Under the pieces are notes generated by a model that worked only from the letters and a program-made list of their open reading frames with translations, ran no database searches and was not told where the DNA came from. Below are positions 9,324 to 17,853 of a stretch of 64,000 bases of DNA, one piece after another; position 1 is the first letter of the stretch, and each line of letters opens with the position of its first letter. A program made the position numbers and the translations under genes. The DNA comes from Flavobacteria bacterium GWA2_35_26 (lineage in GTDB: Bacteria; Bacteroidota; Bacteroidia; Flavobacteriales; Flavobacteriaceae): NCBI GenBank assembly GCA_001800905.1, contig MGWH01000002.1:1-64000 (forward strand). The letters run 5' to 3'.

Positions 9324-11008
9324 TGAATACTGTAACTAAAAACAGGTTAAAATCAGTTGGAATTACACTATTCCTTCTATTGGTTATAAACACCATAGGC
9401 AGTTTCTTTTTCTTTCGATTGGATTTAACCAAAGACAAAAGATATACTCTATCTTCAACTTCCTTACACATTATTGAACAAGTTAAAAACCCATTGTATA
9501 TCAAAGTATATATGCAAGGTGAATTACCTTCTGAATTCAAGCGACTCCAATTGGAAACACGCCAAATGCTAGAAGAATTTCAAGGATATAATTCAAATAT
9601 TATTTTCGAATTCATAGATCCTTTGGAAGATGAGGCTACTAGCATGGACAACATCAAAGAATTGTACCGTAAAGGCCTTACTCCTATCAATATTTCTGTG
9701 GATGATAAAGGAAAACAATCACAAGCAATGGTTTTTCCTTGGGCAATTGCTGTCTACGATAATAAAGAAGTTAATATTCCTCTTTTGAAAAATATTATGG
9801 GGGCTTCAATTACTGATAAGATTATTGGATCCGTACAACATTTGGAATATTCTATAGCTGATGCGTTGCAAAAAATCACCAACGAGAAGCAGAAAAAAAT
9901 TGCAATTATCAAAGGAAATGGTGAATTGCACGAAGCGTATATTGCTAAATTTTTATTGCAAACCAAGGAAAGTTATCATATTGGTCCGTTTACTTTGGAT
10001 TCAGTAGCCAAACAACCTTTGAATACTTTAACCGAATTAAAAAAATACGATTTAGCCATTATAGCTAAACCTACTGAAGCTTTTTCAGAAAGTGAAAAAC
10101 AAGTACTGGATCAATACATTATTAACGGTGGAAAAACAATTTGGTTAATCGATCAAGTAGTAGCTGAAATGGATAGTTTATACAGTCCTACTGGCAGTGC
10201 TTTAGCGTTTCCAAGAGATTTAAACTTAAATGATTTTCTCTTCAAATATGGCGTGAGGATTTATCCTGATTTGGTAAAAGACGAACAAGGAAGCCCTATA
10301 AAACTAGCTTCTGGAGAGCTAGGAAGTGCAACTCAATTTCAAGAATTCAATTGGAAATTTGCACCGCAGGTGTATTGGCAAAGTAATCACCCCATTGTAA
10401 AAAACTTAGGCGGCATCAAATTTGATTTTGCCAATGCGATTGACACATTGAAAAACGGCATCAAGAAAACTGTTTTATTGCAATCCTCTCCCTATTCTAA
10501 ACGAATTGGAACGCCAACCGAAATCAATTTGAATAGCGTAAACGAAGAAACCACTCCCGCTGATTATTTGAATAAAGGCAACATTCCGTTGGCAGTTTTG
10601 TTAGAAGGAAAATTCCATTCCATGTTTGAAAACCGCATTTTGGCTTTTGAACAAAATAATTTTCAAGCCAAGGGAAATTCAAGTAAAATGGTTGTTATTT
10701 CGGATGGTGATATAATTAAAAATCAATTGGATAAAAATGGGATGCCTGTAGAATTAGGTTACGATCAACGCTCAGGTAATTTGTATGACAACAAGGATTT
10801 TTTAATGAATTGTGTCAATTATGTATTGGACGATACCGGACTTATTAACATTCGTTCCAAAGATTTAGATTTGCCTTTATTAGACAAAGAAAAAGTCTAT
10901 GAAAACTACACTAATATACAATTACTAACTATCGGGCTTCCAATAGTTATTTTGGCAGTATTTGGCTTACTATTTACTTTCCTTAGAAAAAGAAAATACA
11001 GCCGATAG
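9323..11008 (+). CDS. gldG: gliding motility-associated ABC transporter component GldG
   Basis: 561-aa membrane-anchored protein with one TM segment near residues 11-30, a large periplasmic GldG/ABC_transp_aux domain (FRLDLTKDKRYTLSS, YMQGELPSEFKRLQ, SIADALQKITN) and a second TM near the C-terminus (LLTIGLPIVILAVFGLLF) followed by a short basic tail. It partners GldF and GldA. It overlaps the gldF stop by one base. Between gldG and dnaN, dnaN has its own likely promoter, so this appears to end the operon. Confidence 0.92.
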   Translation: MNTVTKNRLKSVGITLFLLLVINTIGSFFFFRLDLTKDKRYTLSSTSLHIIEQVKNPLYIKVYMQGELPSEFKRLQLETRQMLEEFQGYNSNIIFEFIDPLEDEATSMDNIKELYRKGLTPINISVDDKGKQSQAMVFPWAIAVYDNKEVNIPLLKNIMGASITDKIIGSVQHLEYSIADALQKITNEKQKKIAIIKGNGELHEAYIAKFLLQTKESYHIGPFTLDSVAKQPLNTLTELKKYDLAIIAKPTEAFSESEKQVLDQYIINGGKTIWLIDQVVAEMDSLYSPTGSALAFPRDLNLNDFLFKYGVRIYPDLVKDEQGSPIKLASGELGSATQFQEFNWKFAPQVYWQSNHPIVKNLGGIKFDFANAIDTLKNGIKKTVLLQSSPYSKRIGTPTEINLNSVNEETTPADYLNKGNIPLAVLLEGKFHSMFENRILAFEQNNFQAKGNSSKMVVISDGDIIKNQLDKNGMPVELGYDQRSGNLYDNKDFLMNCVNYVLDDTGLINIRSKDLDLPLLDKEKVYENYTNIQLLTIGLPIVILAVFGLLFTFLRKRKYSR

Positions 11009-11047
11009 ATGTTAATAAAAAATTTTCCATACTAAACTAGTTTACGA

Positions 11048-11055
11048 TATATTTG
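11048..11055 (+). promoter_or_regulatory. putative -7 box for dnaN
   Basis: TATATTTG fits TAnnTTTG, 37 nt before the dnaN start. A weak -33-like TTTT lies 21 nt upstream (11023-11026). Confidence 0.45.
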
Positions 11056-11092
11056 TAAAAAAGTATATCCCAAAAAATATAAAATATAACAG

Positions 11093-12211
11093 ATGAAATT
11101 TATAGTATCGAGTTCGTACTTATTAAAACAATTGCAAGTTCTAGGGAGCGTTATCAATAGCAATAATACCTTACCTATTTTAGATAATTTCCTATTTGAA
11201 TTGAACAACAATCTTTTGACAGTTTCTGCTTCTGATTTAGAGACTACGATGTCAGCTACTTTGGATATTGATTCTACTAGCCAAGGAAGTGTTGCAGTTC
11301 CTGCCAAATTGCTTTTAGAAATACTTAAAACTTTCCCTGAGCAACCGTTGACTTTCACCGTTGAAGAAAACAGTACTATCGAAATTAGCTCTAATTCTGG
11401 AAAATATGCTTTGGCCTATGCACCAGGTGAAGAATTTCCTAAATCGGTAAACCTAGACGAACCTTCAGTAACTTTAGTACCGGCAGATGTATTGGCAACA
11501 GCTATCAGCAAAACTATTTTTGCAGCTGGAAATGATGATTTACGTCCAGTCATGTCAGGAGTATTCTTTCAGTTTTCTCCACAAGGATTGACTTTTGTTG
11601 CAACAGATGCTCATAAATTAGTAAAATATGCTCGCACCGATGTAACGGCTTCTCAAGTAGCAGATTTCATTATGCCGAAAAAACCATTGAATATTTTAAA
11701 AAGTATTTTAGGCGCTTCGGATGCAGAAGTAAAAATTGAATACAACGATTCTAATGCGACTTTCTCTTTTGACAATTATTTGTTGATGTGCCGTTTAATC
11801 GATGGAAAATATCCAAACTACGAAGCGGTTATTCCTAAAGAAAATCCAAACAAATTGATGATTGACCGTTCTCAATTCTTGAGTTCTGTTCGTCGTGTGG
11901 CGATTTTCTCTAACAAAACAACCCATCAAATTCGTTTGAAAATTGCAGGTGCTGAATTAAACGTTTCTGCAGAAGACATTGATTATTCTAACAAAGCTGA
12001 AGAAAGATTGACTTGTGATTATCAAGGAGACGATATGCAAATTGGTTTCAACTCTCGTTTCTTAACAGAGATGTTAACTAACCTGCAATCCGATATGATT
12101 ATGTTAGAAATGTCATTGCCGAATCGCGCCGGAATCCTTACACCAGTTGATGGTTTAGAAGAAGGAGAAACCGTAACGATGTTAGTGATGCCAGTAATGT
12201 TGAACGCCTAA
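11093..12211 (+). CDS. dnaN: DNA polymerase III beta subunit (sliding clamp)
   Basis: 372-aa protein of the usual clamp length, with three repeated domains of about 120 residues each. Recognisable features are the N-terminal MKFIVSSSYLLKQLQVLG, LPILDNFLFEL, the KSILGASDAEVKIEY segment and the C-terminal MLVMPVMLN, which forms part of the partner-binding cleft. It is the cytoplasmic processivity ring for the replicative polymerase. It is not next to dnaA here, and no replication-origin features were seen nearby. It converges on the universal stress protein gene across a bidirectional terminator. Confidence 0.96.
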   Translation: MKFIVSSSYLLKQLQVLGSVINSNNTLPILDNFLFELNNNLLTVSASDLETTMSATLDIDSTSQGSVAVPAKLLLEILKTFPEQPLTFTVEENSTIEISSNSGKYALAYAPGEEFPKSVNLDEPSVTLVPADVLATAISKTIFAAGNDDLRPVMSGVFFQFSPQGLTFVATDAHKLVKYARTDVTASQVADFIMPKKPLNILKSILGASDAEVKIEYNDSNATFSFDNYLLMCRLIDGKYPNYEAVIPKENPNKLMIDRSQFLSSVRRVAIFSNKTTHQIRLKIAGAELNVSAEDIDYSNKAEERLTCDYQGDDMQIGFNSRFLTEMLTNLQSDMIMLEMSLPNRAGILTPVDGLEEGETVTMLVMPVMLNA

Positions 12212-12232
12212 TTCAACTCATTTAAATAAAAT

Positions 12233-12270
12233 AAAAAAACCGCTATTCTATTGGATAGCGGTTTTTTATT
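12233..12270. terminator. bidirectional terminator after dnaN
   Basis: The stem CCGCTAT/ATAGCGG, extended by a C-G pair, is flanked by an A tract and a T tract. It serves both dnaN (+) and the converging usp gene (-). Confidence 0.8.
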
Positions 12271-12278
12271 TTTAGAAT

Positions 12279-13115
12279 CTATTCATTTATTGGAATTGAC
12301 AAAATTGGAATTTCAAAATCAGTGGCTAACTTTTTAGTCAAACTGGTATGAAAAAGTCCTTCAAAAAAACCTCTTTTATAAGGCAACATAATTAAAATAT
12401 CTACTTCTTTATACATAATAAAATCAGTAATAATTACTTGAACATCATCGTCCTCAATAATATAAAAGTCGATTGGTTCTGATTTGAATTCTTCTTTCCA
12501 TTCAGCAATAGTAGCATTTGATACATCTGAATTGGAGGTTTTAACATACAAACATTTTACTTTTGCTTTTGCCTTATGTGCCAATTGTAATACGGTTTGT
12601 AATGCCTTTTTATCTTTAGGTCTAAATCGAGTAGTAAACCCAATGGTGTCTATTTTTTGAAATGGCGCATCAGAAGGAACACAATAAACCGGTATGCCTG
12701 CATCTGTTATGATCGAACTCGCATTGGTACCAATAAAAAAACTTTCCCAACCCGTAGCTCCAGAAGTGCCTATAACCAAACAATCAATAGCGTCATCTGC
12801 AATTGATTCTTTGATGGCTGAAACCAAATCCCCATCTTTCAATCGGTGAGACATTTTGATTTTGTCGAGATGATGTGATTCTGCAATTGCGCGCAATTTT
12901 GGGATTTCGTTCTTAAACATTTCAAATTCACTTAATTCCACCGAATCATAAATTGCTGCATAATTCTCTGGGAAAAATTGATTGTCGTAAATAGGTAATT
13001 CAAATGAGTGCAACAAAACCAATTCGCCATGAACCATTTTGGCAAATTCTAATGCATGAACAAACGCATTATTCGCAACTTCAGAAAAATCAGTAGGAAA
13101 TAGAATCTTTTTCAT
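12279..13115 (-). CDS. universal stress protein, tandem UspA domains
   Basis: 278-aa cytoplasmic protein with two Usp folds. Domain 1 begins MKKILFPTDFSEVANNAF and ends near residue 145 with the nucleotide-loop motif VIGTSGATGWESFFIG. Domain 2 (from ~150, IDTIGFTTRF) ends with a degenerate loop (MLPYKRGFFEGLFHTSLT). I take the start at 13115 rather than 13133: the extra six residues (MINTLF) are not part of the fold, while MKKILFPTDF is the standard N-terminus. Tandem Usp proteins are common in flavobacteria. The physiological role is unknown. Confidence 0.85.
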   Translation of the reverse strand: MKKILFPTDFSEVANNAFVHALEFAKMVHGELVLLHSFELPIYDNQFFPENYAAIYDSVELSEFEMFKNEIPKLRAIAESHHLDKIKMSHRLKDGDLVSAIKESIADDAIDCLVIGTSGATGWESFFIGTNASSIITDAGIPVYCVPSDAPFQKIDTIGFTTRFRPKDKKALQTVLQLAHKAKAKVKCLYVKTSNSDVSNATIAEWKEEFKSEPIDFYIIEDDDVQVIITDFIMYKEVDILIMLPYKRGFFEGLFHTSLTKKLATDFEIPILSIPINE

Positions 13116-13255
13116 AAATAAAGTGTTTATCAATTTGTTTCCTCTAAATTAATTACAACAATTTTATTACAACATGATAATTATCAGTAATTTACAATTA
13201 TTTTTCTTTGTTTCACCTTCCAAAATAATACACAAATTTACCCAGAGAGTTTTAT

Positions 13256-13263
13256 TATCTTTG
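13256..13263 (+). promoter_or_regulatory. putative -7 box for mnmE
   Basis: TATCTTTG fits TAnnTTTG and ends 18 nt before the mnmE start, implying a short untranslated leader. No convincing -33 box. Confidence 0.42.
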
Positions 13264-13281
13264 TGACTTAGAATAATCAAA

Positions 13282-14694
13282 ATGATGTACAACGATTCCA
13301 TCGTAGCCTTAGCAACACCTTCGGGAGCTGGAGCAATTTCAATAATTAGAGTTTCTGGACCAGACGCCATACTAATTGGCGCCAGTGTTTTTAAATCAAT
13401 CAAAAACAAGGATTTAAAACAACAGAAAACCCACACCTTACATTTGGGTTATATTATTGATGAGGGGAAAACTTTAGACGAAGTGTTGATTTCTATTTTC
13501 AAAGGACCTAATTCGTACACAGGTGAAAACACCATCGAAATTTCCTGTCATGGTTCTACTTACATTCAACAACAAATAATCCAGTTATTATTACGAAAAG
13601 GCTGTCGCATGGCTGATGCCGGTGAATTTACCTTACGCGCATTTTTAAACGGTAAATTGGATTTGTCACAAGCCGAAGCGGTTGCTGATTTGATTTCGTC
13701 AGACAACGAAGCTTCACACCAAATTGCGATGCAACAAATGCGTGGCGGATTCTCTAACGAAATTGCTAAACTGCGAGAAGAATTATTGAATTTTGCTTCT
13801 TTAATCGAATTGGAATTGGACTTTGCAGAGGAAGATGTAGAATTTGCTGATCGAACTCAATTTCATGAATTATTAAACCGAATTGAATTTGTTCTCAAAA
13901 GATTGATCGATTCCTTTGCCGTAGGAAATGTTATTAAAAACGGTATTCCGGTGGCAATTGTGGGCGAACCTAATGTAGGAAAGTCTACTTTATTAAATGC
14001 ATTATTGAATGAAGAACGCGCCATAGTTTCAGACATTGCCGGAACAACAAGAGATACTATTGAAGACGAATTAGTCATAGGCGGTGTTGGTTTCCGATTC
14101 ATTGATACAGCTGGAATTCGCGAAACTAAAGACGTAGTAGAAAGTATTGGAATTCAAAAGACCTTTGAGAAAATTGAACAAGCCCAAGTCGTGCTTTATT
14201 TGGTAGATGGTTTAGAGCTTAAGCTTGATGGTGCTTTGGATAGTTTAGTGGTCGCCTTAAATAAAACTCAAAATCAATATCCGCAAAAGAGGATTGTAAC
14301 TATCATCAATAAAAAAGATTTAATTTCGGAGGAAAATATAGTTAACATCGAGAAAAAACTAACAACCAACAACCAACAATCAACAACTATTTTTATTTCT
14401 GCCAAAAATAAAGAAGGCATTGACGAACTTAAAAACACCTTACTTTCTTTTGTGAATACTGGAGCTTTACGAAATAATGAAACGATTGTTACCAATACAC
14501 GTCATTACGATTCGTTACTAAAAGCATTAGATGAAATTCAAAAAGTAAAATTTGGCTTGGAATCGAATTTATCCAGTGATTTAATGGCATTGGATATTAA
14601 AGAAGCGTTGTATCATTTTGGACTAATTACCGGACAAGTAACTAATGATGAGTTGCTTGGAAACATTTTTGCTAATTTTTGTATCGGAAAATAA
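13282..14694 (+). CDS. mnmE: tRNA uridine-5-carboxymethylaminomethyl(34) synthesis GTPase MnmE
   Basis: 470-aa GTPase that with MnmG makes cmnm5U at tRNA wobble position 34. The N-terminal formyl-THF-binding domain starts YNDSIVALATPSGAGAISII. The inserted G domain (residues ~220-380) has GEPNVGKST, GTTRDT, DTAG and NKKD. The protein ends with the catalytic FCIGK, whose Cys is conserved. Two adjacent ATGs (13282 and 13285) are possible starts. A stretch around residues 355-372 is Thr/Asn/Gln-rich and poorly conserved. The downstream GYF gene starts 14 nt after the stop. Confidence 0.95.
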   Translation: MMYNDSIVALATPSGAGAISIIRVSGPDAILIGASVFKSIKNKDLKQQKTHTLHLGYIIDEGKTLDEVLISIFKGPNSYTGENTIEISCHGSTYIQQQIIQLLLRKGCRMADAGEFTLRAFLNGKLDLSQAEAVADLISSDNEASHQIAMQQMRGGFSNEIAKLREELLNFASLIELELDFAEEDVEFADRTQFHELLNRIEFVLKRLIDSFAVGNVIKNGIPVAIVGEPNVGKSTLLNALLNEERAIVSDIAGTTRDTIEDELVIGGVGFRFIDTAGIRETKDVVESIGIQKTFEKIEQAQVVLYLVDGLELKLDGALDSLVVALNKTQNQYPQKRIVTIINKKDLISEENIVNIEKKLTTNNQQSTTIFISAKNKEGIDELKNTLLSFVNTGALRNNETIVTNTRHYDSLLKALDEIQKVKFGLESNLSSDLMALDIKEALYHFGLITGQVTNDELLGNIFANFCIGK

Positions 14695-14708
14695 ACACTC
14701 TTCAATCT

Positions 14709-15419
14709 ATGAAAAAATATTTTTTACATAACGGAACCGAAAGCTCAGGTCCTTTTAGCTTTGACGAATTACGAGCGATGAAAATTACTAAAACCACACC
14801 GGTTTGGTTTGAGGGAATGGAAAAGTGGAAATATGCAGGAGATGTTGAAGAACTGTACGAATTAGTCGCAGTAACTCCTCCTCCATTTCAAGTCGAAGAA
14901 ACTGTTGCGCCACAAGCGCCAAAAACAACCAGCAATGCTGCTTTTTTAGGGCTTTCTAAAAATACTTTTATTGCAGTGATTGTAGTAATTGTAGTAAGTT
15001 CAACTATTGCGATTAATATCATTCAAAATAACCGAAGCGAAGAATTAGAGGCCAAAAACAAAAAAACAGAACTGGAGAATCGACAATTTTTACTACAGCA
15101 AAAAGAAATTGAAGCTCAAAAAAAATTAATCGAAGAGCAAGAAAAAGCAGAAGCTGAACGTACAGCTCGAGAAAAAAAACAAACGATAATTGATCGTATT
15201 GCTGCCATTGAAAACGAAATGGCCATAACCAAAGATAATTTAGATACTGCTAAAGAAAAATTAGCCAAAGCTAGTGATTTCAAAGTGTTGCGAACTTCGA
15301 ATGAAAAAACTGAAGAGTTGAAAAAAATTAAACAAGAAATTGTTGATTTTGAACAAGAATTGGAAGACTTAGAATTAGAACAAAACCGATTGAATTTAGA
15401 GTTGGATAAAATCAACTAG
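14709..15419 (+). CDS. GYF_2 (DUF4339) domain membrane protein with coiled coil
   Basis: 236-aa protein. Residues 1-50 form a GYF_2/DUF4339 domain (KKYFLHNGTESSGPFSFDEL, then PVWFEGMEKWKYAGDVEEL). A Pro/Thr linker follows, then one TM helix near residues 85-105 (TFIAVIVVIVVSSTIAINII), then a long charged coiled coil (~110-236, Glu/Lys/Gln heptads). I use the ATG at 14709; the in-frame start at 14679 would overlap mnmE and add ten residues upstream of the GYF core. It probably anchors a peptide-binding domain at the membrane; the partner is unknown. It converges on the ychJ-like gene with a 2-nt gap and no visible terminator. Confidence 0.75.
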   Translation: MKKYFLHNGTESSGPFSFDELRAMKITKTTPVWFEGMEKWKYAGDVEELYELVAVTPPPFQVEETVAPQAPKTTSNAAFLGLSKNTFIAVIVVIVVSSTIAINIIQNNRSEELEAKNKKTELENRQFLLQQKEIEAQKKLIEEQEKAEAERTAREKKQTIIDRIAAIENEMAITKDNLDTAKEKLAKASDFKVLRTSNEKTEELKKIKQEIVDFEQELEDLELEQNRLNLELDKIN

Positions 15420-15421
15420 AT

Positions 15422-15808
15422 CTAGGTTTCAAAATAATCGCCATCCACATACATCCACTGGCCATTTTCTTCTACAAATCGGGAATGTTCATGATGTACT
15501 TGCAACTGTTTACTGGAGTTGAAATAGAATGCTTTGAATTCAACCGTATTTGAAGTAACACGAATTATTTCAAGTCGTTGCCATTGATTACTGGTTGCCC
15601 AATACAAAATTTCGTCCTTTGAATGAGTTGCTCTTGTACTGGAATGCGTTGTTGCAATCAAATAATCCGCATTATGAGTTGCATAGGCAGAATAGCGAGA
15701 TCGCATTACTGCTACGGCAGTAGTTGCTTTTATCTTTCCTGAAAGTATTGGTTCACAACATTTTTCAAAAGACAAATCCGAACCACAATAACAACTTAGA
15801 GTCACCAT
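15422..15808 (-). CDS. YchJ family protein (UPF0225, SEC-C motif)
   Basis: 128-aa cytoplasmic protein. An N-terminal SEC-C-like metal-binding motif, CYCGSDLSFEKCC (residues ~6-18), is followed by the YchJ core (AVMRSRYSAYATHNADYLIATTH, then WQRLEIIRV, VEFKAFYF), an NTF2-like fold. In the family the Cys cluster probably binds zinc; the function is unknown. Its start codon abuts the stop of the 73-aa ORF upstream, so it is the last gene of a minus-strand run of four. Confidence 0.82.
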   Translation of the reverse strand: MVTLSCYCGSDLSFEKCCEPILSGKIKATTAVAVMRSRYSAYATHNADYLIATTHSSTRATHSKDEILYWATSNQWQRLEIIRVTSNTVEFKAFYFNSSKQLQVHHEHSRFVEENGQWMYVDGDYFET

Positions 15809-16030
15809 TTAATTTAACTCGTTAATTTTTTGATGCAATTGATTTAGCAATACTTGGTAACGACTTATTTCAATTAAGTCGGCATCATCGTCTGAAAAAT
15901 CAAGAAAATCGTCAAGTTGCTGGCTTATTTCAACCAATTTATTGTTGGCTTCTTTTCCGTTTTTAGCGGCAATTAGATCAATTATTTTTTGCATTTCTTG
16001 TTGTAATAAATTGAAATCGTGATTTTCCAT
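15809..16030 (-). CDS. small acidic protein of unknown function
   Basis: 73-aa, Asp/Glu/Gln-rich protein predicted to be all-helical: two helices, LLQQEMQKIIDLIAAKNG and SRYQVLLNQLHQKINEL, around an acidic linker DFSDDDAD. I do not recognise a family. It lies 11 nt after the 49-aa basic ORF and abuts the ychJ-like gene, an arrangement that supports its being translated. The neighbouring basic (49 aa) and acidic (73 aa) products could interact, but that is only a guess. Confidence 0.6.
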   Translation of the reverse strand: MENHDFNLLQQEMQKIIDLIAAKNGKEANNKLVEISQQLDDFLDFSDDDADLIEISRYQVLLNQLHQKINELN

Positions 16031-16041
16031 AGGGTATTTAA

Positions 16042-16191
16042 TTAGTTGTGTTCCGGTTTATTCGTATTGAATTGCTTGACAATTTGCTTTAACTTTTCTT
16101 TCCTAGCCATAGCCGCTTTTTTGGCTTTGTCTTGTTCTTTGTGCAATTTATCGTTGTGCTTCTTGATATTTCTTTCGTTATTTCTACCCAT
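16042..16191 (-). CDS. 49-aa strongly basic small protein
   Basis: A short ORF, too small for common length cut-offs. It begins MGRNNERNIKKHNDKLHKEQ, continues DKAKKAAMARKEKLKQIVKQ and ends TAA at 16042. About one residue in three is Lys or Arg, and it is predicted to be one long helix. It fills the gap between the 181-aa gene (stop 16198) and the 73-aa gene (start 16030) with gaps of 6 and 11 nt, so the operon is tightly packed only if it is real. The function is unknown; nucleic-acid or ribosome binding would fit its charge. Confidence 0.6.
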   Translation of the reverse strand: MGRNNERNIKKHNDKLHKEQDKAKKAAMARKEKLKQIVKQFNTNKPEHN

Positions 16192-16197
16192 AATTTA

Positions 16198-16743
16198 TTA
16201 GCGTTGTTCTCTTTTTATTTCTTCCAAAGACTTTTCTGTGTATATAAGCCCATTTATAATTTTCATACGCAAGGTATCAATATCATCGTATTCAAAATAC
16301 TTTGCCCAAGAAGTTAATTCCAATAAATTTCGAGCTTGTTTGATTCGTTTAGCGGTTTCAAAACTGGTTCGGAGCACCGCTTTTTGATCAAAATCAGGAT
16401 TGTTTTTATGTTGGTATTGAACCGTTTTAGTGTCAAAATTGGCTTCTAAATAATACAACTTATCCTCAGCATTATCGGGATAAAAACTAGTCCAAAGTGC
16501 AAAACCTAATTTCTGTTTTGAAGGCGATGTTTCCTGCATAGGCTCTAAACGCCATTTGCTATTAGCCAATCTTCCCCAGTGATTGGACAAACGGTACATT
16601 CCCTCTTTGGTATAAAAATAAGAACTACCGGCCTTACTTTCGTATTGTACGGTTAACCCTTCGATAGCATCAAGAGGTACTTCATGAAATACACAGAATG
16701 TATTCTTGAATGAATTTGGGCTTGGACGAAAGGATTGTTTCAT
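16198..16743 (-). CDS. conserved hypothetical protein, 181 aa
   Basis: Soluble protein without signal peptide or membrane segment. The N-terminal half is rich in aromatic beta strands (SYFYTKEGMYRLSNHWGRLA, KWRLEP, GFALWTSFYP), and the C-terminal third is helical (FETAKRIKQARNLLELTSWA). I recall similar uncharacterised flavobacterial proteins but cannot name a domain. It is the first gene of the four-gene minus-strand run ending with the ychJ-like gene. A TACTTTTG box (minus strand, 16748-16755) sits immediately upstream, so the mRNA would be nearly leaderless or translation starts slightly downstream. Confidence 0.65.
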   Translation of the reverse strand: MKQSFRPSPNSFKNTFCVFHEVPLDAIEGLTVQYESKAGSSYFYTKEGMYRLSNHWGRLANSKWRLEPMQETSPSKQKLGFALWTSFYPDNAEDKLYYLEANFDTKTVQYQHKNNPDFDQKAVLRTSFETAKRIKQARNLLELTSWAKYFEYDDIDTLRMKIINGLIYTEKSLEEIKREQR

Positions 16744-16831
16744 AATGCAAAAGTAAGTAGAATCTGCTTTTCAGCCTAACCAAACAATAATTGATTAAGT
16801 TTGCAGTCTAATAATTAAAAAATACAAGATT

Positions 16832-17077
16832 ATGTCAAAATCTTCACACGATAAAATGCTTCAAAAAGGAGTTTATACAGGAAAGATGGAACAGGATGAA
16901 AATGGTAACTTTTTTTGTGGAGACTACCTATTGGATTATAAATTAGCCTCTACCAATCATGCCATTGGCGATTGGATAACCATTAAATCTATCATTGAAA
17001 ACCCAAGTGATATTAGTTATGATCAATATCCTAAAAAATCTAAAAACTTTGACAAAGCCAATTACAAAGAAGAATAA
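16832..17077 (+). CDS. hypothetical protein, 81 aa
   Basis: Small soluble protein that I do not recognise. It reads MSKSSHDKMLQKGVYTGKME followed by a beta-rich middle (GNFFCGDYLLDYKL, IGDWITIKSI) and a Lys/Asp-rich tail. There is a single Cys. It is divergent from the 181-aa gene and separated from the J/KTSC gene by about 140 nt, so probably monocistronic. ORF length, start codon and composition are consistent with a real gene, but there is no family support. Confidence 0.5.
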   Translation: MSKSSHDKMLQKGVYTGKMEQDENGNFFCGDYLLDYKLASTNHAIGDWITIKSIIENPSDISYDQYPKKSKNFDKANYKEE

Positions 17078-17143
17078 CGACAGCTTGACTTTCTAAAATT
17101 TAAGAATATTCTTTGGTCCAAACCAAAAACTTAAAAAAAAGTG

Positions 17144-17151
17144 TACCTTTG
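17144..17151 (+). promoter_or_regulatory. putative -7 box for the J/KTSC gene
   Basis: TACCTTTG fits TAnnTTTG, 70 nt upstream of the start at 17222. The nearest upstream TTTG is 28 nt away, too far for a standard -33 box. Confidence 0.35.
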
Positions 17152-17221
17152 CAAAAAATTTGTCGATTTGGAACAATAATCCATTACAAACAAACGAAAA
17201 GACAAATAGTTATCTTTATTT

Positions 17222-17662
17222 ATGAAAAAAATAGTTGAATACCGTAAGTTATTAAATGTAGACAAAACTGTCGATTTAAAAGATTTAAAAACCATTTATC
17301 GCAATGCGATGAAAGATGCGCATCCTGATAAATTTCAAGGTGATGAAGCGGGTTTAAAAGCGGCAGAAGAAAATAGTAAATTAATTATTGAAGCGTATCA
17401 CTTTTTAGTAAGTATTAATCCAGAAACGATTAAACAAAACTTACCTGAATACACTGAAACTATTTCAACTTCAACCATTACCGATTATAAATTTGTAGAT
17501 GGACGATTGATTATCAATTTCTCAAACGGAAGTGTTTACGAATACATCAGTGTTCCAAAAGCAACTTATGTAAAAATGGTAAATGCAGACTCTCCTGGAC
17601 GTTTTGCAAAAAGACATATCTTGAATAACTTTACTTGGAGAAAAACAATCAATCAAGACTAA
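17222..17662 (+). CDS. J-domain / KTSC domain protein
   Basis: 146-aa cytoplasmic protein in two parts. Residues 1-70 resemble a DnaJ J domain (EYRKLLNVDKTVDLKDLKTI, then YRNAMKDAHPDKFQG with the HPD signature). Residues ~85-146 form a KTSC domain (TDYKFVDGRLIINFSNGSVY, YISVPKATYVKMVNADSPG), a family named after the KTSC residue pattern and also found next to Lys-tRNA synthetases. Canonical C-terminal DnaJ substrate domains are absent. It may recruit DnaK to a specific client; this is inference. A good terminator follows. Confidence 0.78.
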   Translation: MKKIVEYRKLLNVDKTVDLKDLKTIYRNAMKDAHPDKFQGDEAGLKAAEENSKLIIEAYHFLVSINPETIKQNLPEYTETISTSTITDYKFVDGRLIINFSNGSVYEYISVPKATYVKMVNADSPGRFAKRHILNNFTWRKTINQD

Positions 17663-17686
17663 GACACAAGTACATTCTAATAATTT

Positions 17687-17713
17687 AAGCACACTAATTA
17701 GTGTGCTTTTTTA
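17687..17713 (+). terminator. terminator of the J/KTSC gene
   Basis: The stem AAGCACAC (17687-17694) pairs with GTGTGCTT (17701-17708) around TAATTA and is followed by a T run. Confidence 0.8.
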
Positions 17714-17817
17714 TTTAAAACTGAATTGAAATTAAGATAATCTGGTGCTATCGTTCTTTTTTAGTAATTCCAACAAAAATTTAGATCTAAAAAGTGGTGA
17801 TACTTTATAATTTTAAA

Positions 17818-17825
17818 TACTTTTG
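17818..17825 (+). promoter_or_regulatory. putative -7 box for the TlpA-like gene
   Basis: TACTTTTG fits TAnnTTTG, 28 nt before the ATG at 17854. It lies inside the longer in-frame ORF that starts at 17794, which argues for the downstream start. Confidence 0.42.
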
Positions 17826-17853
17826 TCAACTTAAATCATTTAACAAACTTATA

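Noticed and set aside
13175-13186. TGATAATTATCA as a Fur box
   Set aside because: It is a perfect 6+6 palindrome but lacks the spacing of the 7-1-7 Fur motif, and neither flanking gene (usp, mnmE) is an iron gene.
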